Below are positions 16,816 through 24,598 of a stretch of 41,334 nt of DNA, one piece after another. Source of the stretch: Flavobacteriales bacterium (GTDB lineage: Bacteria; Bacteroidota; Bacteroidia; NS11-12g; UBA955); contig JAHEMG010000007.1 in the NCBI GenBank assembly GCA_024643755.1, positions 1 to 41,334 of the forward strand. Reading direction: 5' to 3'. The number at the start of each line of letters is the position of its first letter. Position 1 is the first letter of the stretch. A program made the translations under genes and the position numbers. The notes under the pieces are model-generated. The model was not told the DNA's origin, searched no databases, and saw nothing but the letters and a program-made list of their open reading frames with translations.

Positions 16816-17646
16816 TTAACCCAATCCTACGTCAAGCGCCATCATCAAAACAAATCCGAACATCAAGCCCAGCGTGGCCTTATCGGTATGTCCGTCGCGC
16901 TGACTTTCTGGAATCACTTCTTCTACAACCACGTAAATCATCGCACCGGCTGCAAACGCCAAGGCATAGGGCAAAATGGGGGTTGCAATCATCACCAAGC
17001 CAACACCTAACATGGCGGCCAAAGGTTCAACTGCACCCGATAACTGTCCCCACATGAACGATTTGCGTCTTGATAATCCGTATCTACGTAAGGGCAAAGC
17101 CACTGCCAATCCTTCGGGGAAGTCTTGAATTCCAATGCCGATGGCTAGGGCGATGGCGGCGCTCAAATCCGCTCCGGGTAGGCCTTCTGCCACGGCACCA
17201 AAGGCAACACCCACGGCCAATCCCTCAGGGATATTGTGTAAAGTAATGGCCAATACCAGCAAAATGGTGCGATTCCAATTGGTTTTCACCCCTTCACTTT
17301 TTTCCAAGGGTGAGGAGAGGTGGAGATGGGGCAGGTATTGGTCTAGGGCGAACAAGAAAAACGCTCCACCCAAGAAGCCAATGCCCACCGGAACCCAAGC
17401 CATGTTCCCAAATCCCTGCGATTCGGCCATGCCAATGGCGGGATTCAATAAACTCCAAAAGCTCGCAGCAAGCATCACCCCGCCAGTAAAGCCCATCAGT
17501 ACATCCATGAATCCTCGGTTGAGGTCTTTCACGAAAAATACCATTGATGCGCCCAATGCGGTAACAAACCAAGTGAACATGGATCCTACCAAGCCCTGCA
17601 TCATTGGAGAAAGGCCTTCAAAGAAGCTATGTAAACTGTCCATCAT
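16816..17646 (-). CDS. ZIP family divalent metal transporter
   Basis: 276 aa with about eight membrane helices. The two ZIP metal-site helices are clear: TLHNIPEGLAVGVAFGA and IGIGIQDFPEGLAVALPL (HN..PEG and Q/D..PEG). Between helices 3 and 4 there is a short loop with DQYLPHLHLSS, the position of the His-rich loop. It is the GufA/ZupT-like type, moving zinc or other divalent ions into the cytoplasm. Two ATGs are adjacent (17646, 17643); a TATCTTTG box ends 5 nt upstream of the first. Convergent with miaE, 22-bp gap. Confidence 0.92.
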   Translation of the reverse strand: MMDSLHSFFEGLSPMMQGLVGSMFTWFVTALGASMVFFVKDLNRGFMDVLMGFTGGVMLAASFWSLLNPAIGMAESQGFGNMAWVPVGIGFLGGAFFLFALDQYLPHLHLSSPLEKSEGVKTNWNRTILLVLAITLHNIPEGLAVGVAFGAVAEGLPGADLSAAIALAIGIGIQDFPEGLAVALPLRRYGLSRRKSFMWGQLSGAVEPLAAMLGVGLVMIATPILPYALAFAAGAMIYVVVEEVIPESQRDGHTDKATLGLMFGFVLMMALDVGLG

Positions 17647-17651
17647 TTGCT

Positions 17652-17659
17652 CAAAGATA
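17652..17659 (-). promoter_or_regulatory. Promoter -7 element (TATCTTTG) of ZIP transporter gene
   Basis: Minus-strand TATCTTTG, an exact TAnnTTTG match, with AGCAA between it and the ATG (5 nt). Predicts a near-leaderless message. Confidence 0.6.
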
Positions 17660-17718
17660 CGTGAATTGAAAATTTAATGGTTTGGGATTGAATGAATTAC
17701 ATCCATGTCCCTCATCGC

Positions 17719-18441
17719 TCAATAGAAATACTCGTCGCTCTTTTCAAAATTACCAAAGTTGAAATGGTAAGTGAACGTGGCCTGCAAGTTGCCACCGCGG
17801 TAGTTGAGTAGGAAGTTTTTACCTAGGAATTCGCCGCCAGAAACCGACAACTCCATTTCTCTGCCGAAGGGTTGCTGATAATTGAGGCCAAATTCATAGC
17901 GATTGCCTTTGGCAGTGGTTCCGCCCAATCCGATGCCCAAATAAAACAAAGGATACAAGGGCTGAATGCTCTTTTCAATGATGCGGAATTTTTTGTCGCT
18001 CCCATTGTAAAAGGTATCGTTGTTATGTCCAAAACTATAGTGCATTGCTACCCCCATCTTTTCCATGATGAACCTTGAGGCGTTGAACTGCTGTCTAAAA
18101 GTAAGTCCCAAAGGCACCACAACTCCAGGGATATTGCGGGTGATTTTCAAGTTGGTTTTCAGGGTGTCGTTATAGATGCGATACCCGGTATTGATGAATC
18201 CCAATCCGCTGTTAATGGAAATGTTATCATTGATATCGTATGTGATTAGTCCGCCCACATGCACCCCGGTTTTGTTTCTTCCCGAAAAATTCTGGGCGAA
18301 GGTGTCGTTGTTATAGGTTTTGGAGAAGTTGAAGCCCGCGTTTACGCCCAATGACCAAGGTTTGAGACGATCATTGTTGCTTTGTGCAATTGCAGTTGTG
18401 GCCAAGGCGAGGGTGATCAATAAAAGGAGTTGTCTTTTCAT
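17719..18441 (-). CDS. Outer-membrane beta-barrel protein (PorT-like family)
   Basis: 240 aa from ATG 18441 (MKRQLLLLITLALATTAIAQ, a good signal peptide cut after AIAQ); the track's 52 extra residues cross the promoter. The mature part alternates polar and aromatic residues in strand-like stretches (WSLGVNAGFNFSK, KTGVHVGGLITYDIN, ISINSGLGFINTGY, YEFGLNYQQPFG) and ends with an aromatic strand ATFTYHFNFGNF, a pattern of small outer-membrane barrels (PF13568-like). Function unknown. Located 72 bp upstream of the ZIP gene on the same strand but with a separate promoter for each. Confidence 0.82.
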   Translation of the reverse strand: MKRQLLLLITLALATTAIAQSNNDRLKPWSLGVNAGFNFSKTYNNDTFAQNFSGRNKTGVHVGGLITYDINDNISINSGLGFINTGYRIYNDTLKTNLKITRNIPGVVVPLGLTFRQQFNASRFIMEKMGVAMHYSFGHNNDTFYNGSDKKFRIIEKSIQPLYPLFYLGIGLGGTTAKGNRYEFGLNYQQPFGREMELSVSGGEFLGKNFLLNYRGGNLQATFTYHFNFGNFEKSDEYFY

Positions 18442-18452
18442 CTTTAATACAA

Positions 18453-18460
18453 CAAAGATA
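18453..18460 (-). promoter_or_regulatory. Promoter -7 element (TATCTTTG) of barrel protein gene
   Basis: Minus-strand TATCTTTG ends 11 nt before ATG 18441; the spacer TTGTATTAAAG leaves a short 5' leader. It lies back to back with the acyl-CoA reductase promoter 42 bp away. Confidence 0.6.
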
Positions 18461-18502
18461 ATAAACCCTTGTGGTTGCCGTTCGGTATCGGTCGAACCAT
18501 CG

Positions 18503-18510
18503 TAAATTTG
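18503..18510 (+). promoter_or_regulatory. Promoter -7 element (TAAATTTG) of acyl-CoA reductase gene
   Basis: TAAATTTG exactly matches the consensus and ends 7 nt before ATG 18518, giving a predicted leader of only a few bases. Confidence 0.55.
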
Positions 18511-18517
18511 TGTCGAA

Positions 18518-19540
18518 ATGATGTGGCAACAACAAGCACTGCAGGCGCTGCAAAAAGCGTTTGAATGGATGGAAACTTCCGAGGACGCAAAACCCATTTT
18601 GCAGCAAGCGTATTTTCAAAATCGCTGGTTTGAGGAGGAACAAGTGCGTAAAGCCATCGCCCAGTGGCGGGTTTCGCTCAGCGACGATGAGATTTCGGCT
18701 TGGTTACAGCGTTATGAATGGCCTGAGCAAAAGCACAACACCCATTTGGGGGTGATTATGGCGGGGAATGTACCGCTGGTGGGACTGCACGACTTGGTAG
18801 TGGGTGTGCTTTCCGGATACCGTGTGAGTGCCAAACTGGCGTCTGATGATGCGATTTTACCCAAAGCCCTGCTTACCAAAGCCGCGGAATTTGATGGGGT
18901 TTGGCTAGCGCAGATTTCGTTTGTAGAACAGCTAAAATCCCTAGAGGTGGCCATCGCAACAGGAAGCAACAACTCGGCCCGATATTTTTCGGCGTATTTC
19001 AAACACATACCCCACGTGATTCGCAATCATCGCAATGGATTGGCGGTACTGTCGGGACAAGAAACCACCGAAGATTTTATCGCAATGGGCAGAGATGTAT
19101 TCGATTATTACGGTTTAGGGTGCAGAAACATTACCCATTTACTTGTGCCTGAAGGCTATGATTTTACGCCGTTATTTCAATGTTGGGACATCCACTATGC
19201 AGACATTCAACATCACAACAAATACATCAACAATTTCCAATATCACCGGGCGATGTTGCTCATGAACTTGGATCCCCACATCGATACGGGTTATGTGATC
19301 GCCAAGGAAAATGAGGCGTTATACGCTCCCGTGGGCATGTTGCATTATTCGTTTTACCAAAACATGGACCAAGTTGCCTCAAAATTGAAGGCATGGGAGG
19401 CGCAGTTGCAGTGCGTGGTTTCTAGTGTGGAAGGAATCGGGGCGATGCCTTTTGGACAGGCGCAATGTACGATGCTGGGCGATTATGCAGATGGACTGGA
19501 TACGGTTCAATGGTTGTTAGACCAATCCGCTCACCGATAG
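18518..19540 (+). CDS. Acyl-CoA reductase (LuxC family)
   Basis: 340 aa. The PF05893 pattern is visible: THLGVIMAGNVPLVGLHDLVVGVLSGY (nucleotide-binding region), ATGSNNSARYFSAYF, HVIRNHRNGLAVLSG and the nucleophile Cys202 in YYGLGCRNITHLLVP. LuxC enzymes reduce activated fatty acids to aldehydes through a cysteine thioester. Bacteroidota members are widespread outside luminescence loci, and their physiological substrate is not established. No luxD/luxE or ferredoxin neighbour is present. The last 24 bp overlap the convergent arginase gene. Confidence 0.88.
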   Translation: MMWQQQALQALQKAFEWMETSEDAKPILQQAYFQNRWFEEEQVRKAIAQWRVSLSDDEISAWLQRYEWPEQKHNTHLGVIMAGNVPLVGLHDLVVGVLSGYRVSAKLASDDAILPKALLTKAAEFDGVWLAQISFVEQLKSLEVAIATGSNNSARYFSAYFKHIPHVIRNHRNGLAVLSGQETTEDFIAMGRDVFDYYGLGCRNITHLLVPEGYDFTPLFQCWDIHYADIQHHNKYINNFQYHRAMLLMNLDPHIDTGYVIAKENEALYAPVGMLHYSFYQNMDQVASKLKAWEAQLQCVVSSVEGIGAMPFGQAQCTMLGDYADGLDTVQWLLDQSAHR

Positions 19541-20482
19541 AATTTCCTTCACCGCAGCCAACATTTCGTTGGGTTGTGGCAGTGTAGGATTGAATTCGGT
19601 AATTTCCAAACAACGGGTGCGGTCATCTGCCATCAATTGCTGAATAACTGCCTTGGATTGATCTAGGGTGAGTCCACCATCCACCGGGGTTCCCGTAGCA
19701 GTAGAGATGGAAGGATCAATCGAGTCAACATCAAAACTTACATACAAATGGGTGCAATGTGCCAGGTGTGCTAACGCTTTTTCAATGCAGGCATCGATGC
19801 CTTGTGTATTGATTTCATTGGGTTGTATGCTACAAATGTTGTGCTTTTCTACCAATGCTTCTTCGGGTTCCTCAAAATCGCGAACCCCCAGAAAAACGAG
19901 GTTGGCCGCGGGAATCGCATTGCCTAATCCTTTAATTTCTTTGATGCTTTCCCACAGATTTGCCTCCTCAGGTGTAACGGCTTGTTCAGAGTGTTCGGGG
20001 TTGTTGTCATCAATCAACGCATTCACGGCCATCCCATGGCTATTGCCGGAAGGGGTGGTATACGGCGAATGCAAATCGTAATGCGCATCGATCCAAATGA
20101 CACCCACATTTTTTGCGTCGGTGGTTAAGCACAATCCGCTAACGCCGCCGATGCCATTGCTATGGTCGGCCGTGAGCAACAAACAACGATGTTTCTTACT
20201 TAGTTGATGCGCCACTTTTTTGGCGAAGGCGGTTTGATGTTCTAATAGGGCCTGTCCGTTTTTTAAATTCGAACGATGCGATGCGATATTCGTTTGAGTG
20301 CTGTTTTGTGTGGCGATTTTCCCCGACACAAAATCACTATGTAAGGTTTCACAGTTCAGCGTATGTCCTTCGTTTTCATAGGATTGTATCAAGGTTTTAG
20401 GTCCCAAGCCACTGCCCAATTTGCCTGCTCCGTTTTCCCATTCTGATACAATAATACTGACGCTTTTTTCTTTCATAACCAT
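19517..20482 (-). CDS. Arginase family protein (probable arginase)
   Basis: 321 aa. Ureohydrolase metal motifs: LLTADHSNGIGG (first His ligand), VIWIDAHYDLHSPYTTPSGNSHGM (DAHxD with arginase-like T-P-x-T-P-S-G-N-x-H-G-M) and VSFDVDSIDPSIS (last two Asp ligands); then TGTPVDGGLT and LEITEFNP. The PSGNxHGM segment favours arginase (arginine to ornithine plus urea) over agmatinase or formimidoylglutamase. The usual GGDHS is TADHS here, but the His ligand is kept. The start is M1 (20482) or M3 (20476). The final ~24 bp overlap the acyl-CoA reductase gene on the other strand. Confidence 0.88.
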   Translation of the reverse strand: MVMKEKSVSIIVSEWENGAGKLGSGLGPKTLIQSYENEGHTLNCETLHSDFVSGKIATQNSTQTNIASHRSNLKNGQALLEHQTAFAKKVAHQLSKKHRCLLLTADHSNGIGGVSGLCLTTDAKNVGVIWIDAHYDLHSPYTTPSGNSHGMAVNALIDDNNPEHSEQAVTPEEANLWESIKEIKGLGNAIPAANLVFLGVRDFEEPEEALVEKHNICSIQPNEINTQGIDACIEKALAHLAHCTHLYVSFDVDSIDPSISTATGTPVDGGLTLDQSKAVIQQLMADDRTRCLEITEFNPTLPQPNEMLAAVKEILSVSGLV

Positions 20483-20535
20483 GACACGGAGGTTGCTATA
20501 CTCGCAATATAAGGGAATTTTTTAACATGAAACGA

Positions 20536-22227
20536 CTATCGACGTTGCCAAACAAAGTAGGCGCCTTGACTGTCGATGAGTTTGAATTGATACCGAAAAT
20601 ACGCATCGGCGACGTATGAAGATTTGGTGATTAATCGGGCATTCTCGCGGTGATTGGCATCCTTAATCCATATGCGTTTGCCTTCTTGCTTGGGGTAGGG
20701 TTTGCCCTGGCTGCGATGTAAAACAAAAGTGTCTGTAAGCCAAGGGCCCTTCATTTTTTGGGGCGACACATTTCCGTGGAAATACAAGGCGAAGGATTTG
20801 AATCCTTGGGTTTCAACGTATGGGGTTGCTGCAGATTCTGTGGTGACGGTCTGTTTCAACTCTTTCTGCAACAACGATTCCATGGGCGGAAGGAGGAAAT
20901 AATAGGCCGCTAATCCCACCGTACCCATCGCGATGAGCAATTTGCCCGGATGCCATTGGTTGTGCATGAAATTTTTAATCAACCAGGGAAATACCAAAGT
21001 GACCATCATGGTCGCGGGAATGAAGGCAGTGAAAGTGCCTGTTTCGTGATTTTGTAGCAGTCCCAGCGTATAAGCATCTAGGTGCTGACCGATCCAATGT
21101 GGGATGGATGTGCTACTCAATAAATAGGGCAGAACAAACATCGCCCCGAGTAAAACCAAAGCCCCAAGTGTAAGGGATACTTTTTGAATCCAGTGGTTTT
21201 GACCCCGATTTGTATGGATGAGGTAGGTGTGATATCCCGCGAAATAGGTGAGCGGAAACCAACACAAACTGCTGTAATGAATGATTTTGGTGGTCACCAA
21301 GCTGAAAACGATCAATACAATCCAAAACAAGGTTCGCATCACCGCGTGCCAACTTTCCAAGCCAAAATCCTCTTCTCCGCGCTGGAATAAGTAGGGTAGC
21401 GCCAATCCTGCGGCGGGAAAACACAAGAAGAAAAGTACGATGACGTGGTAAAACCAAGGTTGATTGTGCCAGGGTATTTGTCCTTTCGCCAACTCCCACT
21501 GATAGGCCAAAAACGAATCGAAAAACTGTGCCCCCAAGCTGTAGTATAGGTGCAAGATCCATAAGCCAACCAACAAAGCACATCCAAAGGCGGCAATAAA
21601 AATGCGGGTTGAAAAAACATCGTGCCAACGACCGCGATATGCGGTAATGCTAATGACTAGCAATCCCAGCAATAGCAATGCAACCGGGCCTTTTGTCAAT
21701 ACGGCTAAGCCAATGAACAACCCCACAAGAAAATAGTGCCAGTGTGGACGCGTATTTTCTGTTTCACAGCGGGTGATGCGATACCAATGCCATACAGACA
21801 AGAAGATAAACAAGTTAAAAACAGGGTCTATGATGCCCGATTTAAAATAAATTAGCGGTGCAAACGAAAAGGCCATCGCCAAGGCCCAAAAAATGCCCAG
21901 GGTACGTCGGCCCAAATAATACCCAATGTGATAGGCCAAATTTACAGTCACAATACCGGCCAATGCATTTGGCAGGCGGTAAACCCAAGTATGGTTGCCA
22001 AACAGCCACAGAAAAGCTGCCTGTAACCAAATAAATAGGGGTGGTTTTTCCCAAAAGGGTTCGTAGCCAATCTGTACGTAAGCGGTGTTTTTTGAGACCA
22101 CCATTTCGCGTGCGGCTTCAGCAAAATTGAGTTCGTCCCAATCAAACAAAGGCGTGAGTCCCAATCCGGGTATAAATACCAACAGGGCAAGCAGCGTGAT
22201 GATAATATGTATGTTGCCCTTACTCAT
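20536..22227 (-). CDS. Glycosyltransferase family 39 (ArnT-like) membrane protein
   Basis: 563 aa from ATG 22227 (MSKGNIHIIITLLALLVFIPG); the track's 7 residues upstream lie inside the PAP2 gene. First helix followed by FDWDELNFAEAAREMV, holding the acidic D-E pair that is catalytic in the first external loop of GT-C enzymes, then GYEPFWEKPPLFIWLQAAF with the conserved K-P-P. About eleven to twelve membrane helices follow, with a soluble C-terminal domain. Such enzymes transfer a sugar from a polyprenyl-phosphate donor to lipid A, a lipid or a protein on the outer face of the inner membrane. The acceptor is unknown. The 8-bp overlap with PAP2 indicates co-translation. Confidence 0.9.
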   Translation of the reverse strand: MSKGNIHIIITLLALLVFIPGLGLTPLFDWDELNFAEAAREMVVSKNTAYVQIGYEPFWEKPPLFIWLQAAFLWLFGNHTWVYRLPNALAGIVTVNLAYHIGYYLGRRTLGIFWALAMAFSFAPLIYFKSGIIDPVFNLFIFLSVWHWYRITRCETENTRPHWHYFLVGLFIGLAVLTKGPVALLLLGLLVISITAYRGRWHDVFSTRIFIAAFGCALLVGLWILHLYYSLGAQFFDSFLAYQWELAKGQIPWHNQPWFYHVIVLFFLCFPAAGLALPYLFQRGEEDFGLESWHAVMRTLFWIVLIVFSLVTTKIIHYSSLCWFPLTYFAGYHTYLIHTNRGQNHWIQKVSLTLGALVLLGAMFVLPYLLSSTSIPHWIGQHLDAYTLGLLQNHETGTFTAFIPATMMVTLVFPWLIKNFMHNQWHPGKLLIAMGTVGLAAYYFLLPPMESLLQKELKQTVTTESAATPYVETQGFKSFALYFHGNVSPQKMKGPWLTDTFVLHRSQGKPYPKQEGKRIWIKDANHRENARLITKSSYVADAYFRYQFKLIDSQGAYFVWQRR

Positions 22228-22822
22228 GGAGTTTCCATTTTTTTCCAAGTATCGATGCCAAGCTCAATATCAACAGCGCCAAGGTGCCACCGGCACAAAC
22301 GTCAATCAAGGAATGTTGGGCAAGATACATCCTGGAATAACCAATACCAACTGCCAATAGCGATAATGACAGGGCGATTACCCTGGGGTATTTGTAGTGC
22401 TGTGGGTAGTTCATCGCCAACCAACCCATCGTGAAAAATGCCACCGCGGTATGTCCGGAAGGAAATGCCTGCCAATGATGTATGTCCAACTGGGGTATTT
22501 GTCTCACCAAATCAGGGTTGATTTCAATCGGTCGTTTTGCGTTGATTGCCCATTTGATGCCGGCCACCATCAATGCCTGTATTCCAAGTGCAAAACCCAT
22601 CCAAAGGGCGCTTTTCCAATTGCGAATCAAAGCGATGGAAGAGGCAATAATGATCATTGCCCACTCTGCCAACCAAGAAAAGTGGATAAAAAAATCATCC
22701 CAACTTTTGCTGTAGTTGTGGTGGATTGTCCAAGTGACCGACATGTTGTAGCCCAACGCTACCAAGGCCCAACCCAAAAACAAGGTTGCCGAGGAGAGTA
22801 AAATGTAGCGTGGGAGAGCCAT
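22220..22822 (-). CDS. PAP2 family phosphatase, membrane-bound
   Basis: 200 aa with five to six membrane helices and the three PAP2 motifs: KWAINAKRP (KxxxxxxRP), PSGHTAVAF (PSGH) and SRMYLAQHSLIDV (SRxxxxxHxxxD). Members dephosphorylate undecaprenyl diphosphate, lipid A or phosphatidylglycerol phosphate outside the membrane. Because it overlaps a polyprenyl-phosphate-sugar-using GT39 gene, recycling of the polyprenyl carrier or a lipid A modification is a reasonable inference. The start at 22822 is supported by a TATCTTTG box 8 nt upstream. Confidence 0.92.
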   Translation of the reverse strand: MALPRYILLSSATLFLGWALVALGYNMSVTWTIHHNYSKSWDDFFIHFSWLAEWAMIIIASSIALIRNWKSALWMGFALGIQALMVAGIKWAINAKRPIEINPDLVRQIPQLDIHHWQAFPSGHTAVAFFTMGWLAMNYPQHYKYPRVIALSLSLLAVGIGYSRMYLAQHSLIDVCAGGTLALLILSLASILGKKWKLHE

Positions 22823-22830
22823 GAGTCACA

Positions 22831-22838
22831 CAAAGATA
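22831..22838 (-). promoter_or_regulatory. Promoter -7 element (TATCTTTG) of PAP2-GT39 operon
   Basis: Minus-strand TATCTTTG, exact match to TAnnTTTG, 8 nt before ATG 22822 (spacer TGTGACTC). The remaining intergenic DNA up to the START-like gene is AT-rich and has no clear plus-strand box. Confidence 0.6.
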
Positions 22839-22916
22839 ATTACTTCACAACCTCGAAACATTTTGATATTCAGGATAAATTGTTTTTTTTGCGGTAAATC
22901 AATTGAAACCCCAATA

Positions 22917-23324
22917 ATGCCTATGCTCTCTGCTCAACCTAATCGAAATAAATTGGAACTCGAATACCCTATGCGATCGTCCGCCAATATCCTATTCCAA
23001 TACATTTCTAATCCTTCTGGGTTGCAGAGTTGGTTTGCCGATCATGTGGGTGTGCAAGGCGGCGATAAATATAAATTTAAATGGGACGATGGCACTGAAT
23101 CAAACGCCGTTTTGGTTAAGGCGATCAACAGTAAATACGTGCGTTTTAAGATGTCTGATGCTCCCGACCCAGATGAATATTTGGAATTTCGCATCGCACA
23201 AGATGCCATTACTGGCGATATCGACCTTATTATCACTGAGTTCGTGAATGCCGGTGATGAAGATAATACCGCAGCCATTTGGGATGCTGCGGTGGAAAAT
23301 CTCAAGTATACAATTGGCGGTTAA
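22917..23324 (+). CDS. START-like domain protein (Bacteroidota SRPBCC type)
   Basis: 135 aa from ATG 22917; the track's 32 upstream residues (PRNILIFRINCFFCGK..) look non-coding, and a second ATG at 22923 is equally possible. The protein opens with KLELEYPMRSSANILFQYISNPSGLQSWFADHV, the first helix-strand unit of Aha1/START-like folds, and has the acidic segment SDAPDPDEYLEFRI and closing helix AAIWDAAVENLKYTI. The small family is conserved across Bacteroidota without known ligand. The stop codon shares TTAA with the convergent M20 gene. Confidence 0.88.
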   Translation: MPMLSAQPNRNKLELEYPMRSSANILFQYISNPSGLQSWFADHVGVQGGDKYKFKWDDGTESNAVLVKAINSKYVRFKMSDAPDPDEYLEFRIAQDAITGDIDLIITEFVNAGDEDNTAAIWDAAVENLKYTIGG

Positions 23325-24517
23325 GCCAAGTTGCCCAATTCTTTGATTGCCAAATAGGCCAATAAACCGCAGCCTTGCTCGAGGGCGTCTTCATCCACAT
23401 CGAAGCTGGGGTGATGAACGCTGAATCCCGTATTTTTTGCCTCGTTTTTGGTACCCAAGCGATAAAAACAGCTTGGAACGGCTTGTGAGAAATAAGAAAA
23501 ATCTTCTGCGGCCATCCAAATGCCCAAATTTTCCACTTGCGCATCGCCCAGAAAGTCTTTGGCTTCGGACTGCAAACGCTGTGTGAGGTCTTCGTGGTTT
23601 TTCAAAAATGGGTACCCTTTTTTGATGTCGATATCAATCTGTCCGCCCATGCCTTCCACCAATCCTTTGGCGATTTGCGTCATTTTTTCGTGTGCTTGAC
23701 TGCGCCATGATTCATCCAATGTGCGGAAAGTGCCCTCAATCAATACTTCGTTGGGAATGACATTGGTGGCGCCAGCGGCTACCACTTTTCCGAACGACAA
23801 TACCGATGGGATAGCGGGGTTGGCAACCCGAGACACGACTTGTTGCAGGGCGACAATCAAGTGCGCGCTAATCAGCACAGGATCTATGTTGAAATGGGGC
23901 ATCGCACCATGTCCGCCTTTGCCAGTGACTTTGATATAAATTTCATCGGTGCTGGCCATGTACAACCCTGGCCTAAATCCTGTTTTTCCGGTTACAATGC
24001 CGGGCATCACATGCTGTCCGATCATCACATCTACATGCGGATTCTCCAAAACACCATCCGCAATCATGAGCGAGGCCCCGCCAGGCAATTTTTCTTCGCC
24101 GGGTTGAAAAACCAATTTTACGCTGCCTTCAAATTGATCCTTGAGTTCGGTCAGCAACTTAGCAGCTCCCAACAAACTGGTGGTATGTACATCATGGCCG
24201 CAAGCATGCATGACGCCCTCTTTTTTGCTGCGGTAGGTACGTCCATCGTTCACCTCCACAATCGGCAACGCGTCCATATCGGCACGCAAACCAACCACTT
24301 TTTTGCTTGGATTACGTCCTTCAATCACCGCTACCACCCCTGTGTTGGCCAATCGCTTTGGTTCTAGGCCTAAGGCACGCAATTCGCCCTCCACAAAAGC
24401 CGCGGTTTCATGTTCTTGAAAAGAGAGTTCGGGGTTTTCGTGAATATGGCGACGAACGCGAATCAACTCGGGCAAAAGCTCGACCGCGCGCTGTTTGATG
24501 TGATTCTTGATATCCAT
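23321..24517 (-). CDS. M20 family amidohydrolase (N-acyl-amino-acid / hippurate hydrolase type)
   Basis: 398 aa. M20D landmarks: RRHIHENPELSFQEHET, LRADMDALPI, HACGHDVHTTSLLGAAKLL (metal-binding C-G-H-D), LVFQPGEEKLPGGASLM (catalytic EE), GKGGHGAMPH and the late AEDFSYFSQAVPSCFYRLG. The enzyme removes an acyl group from amino acids or acts on related amides; the exact substrate cannot be read. No signal peptide, so cytoplasmic. Diverges from dnaG. Confidence 0.93.
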   Translation of the reverse strand: MDIKNHIKQRAVELLPELIRVRRHIHENPELSFQEHETAAFVEGELRALGLEPKRLANTGVVAVIEGRNPSKKVVGLRADMDALPIVEVNDGRTYRSKKEGVMHACGHDVHTTSLLGAAKLLTELKDQFEGSVKLVFQPGEEKLPGGASLMIADGVLENPHVDVMIGQHVMPGIVTGKTGFRPGLYMASTDEIYIKVTGKGGHGAMPHFNIDPVLISAHLIVALQQVVSRVANPAIPSVLSFGKVVAAGATNVIPNEVLIEGTFRTLDESWRSQAHEKMTQIAKGLVEGMGGQIDIDIKKGYPFLKNHEDLTQRLQSEAKDFLGDAQVENLGIWMAAEDFSYFSQAVPSCFYRLGTKNEAKNTGFSVHHPSFDVDEDALEQGCGLLAYLAIKELGNLA

Positions 24518-24549
24518 GTTGGAATTATTGCTACAAGTGAAGTACTTTG

Positions 24550-24557
24550 CAAATCTA
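24550..24557 (-). promoter_or_regulatory. Promoter -7 element (TAGATTTG) of M20 amidohydrolase gene
   Basis: Minus-strand TAGATTTG matches TAnnTTTG and ends 32 nt before ATG 24517, so this message would have a normal leader. It abuts TACTTTG on the plus strand (24543-24549), a box one base short that could serve dnaG 49 nt downstream. Confidence 0.45.
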
Positions 24558-24598
24558 ATGGTTTCGTCATTAGGTTGTAACCATTACCCAGTCAATCC

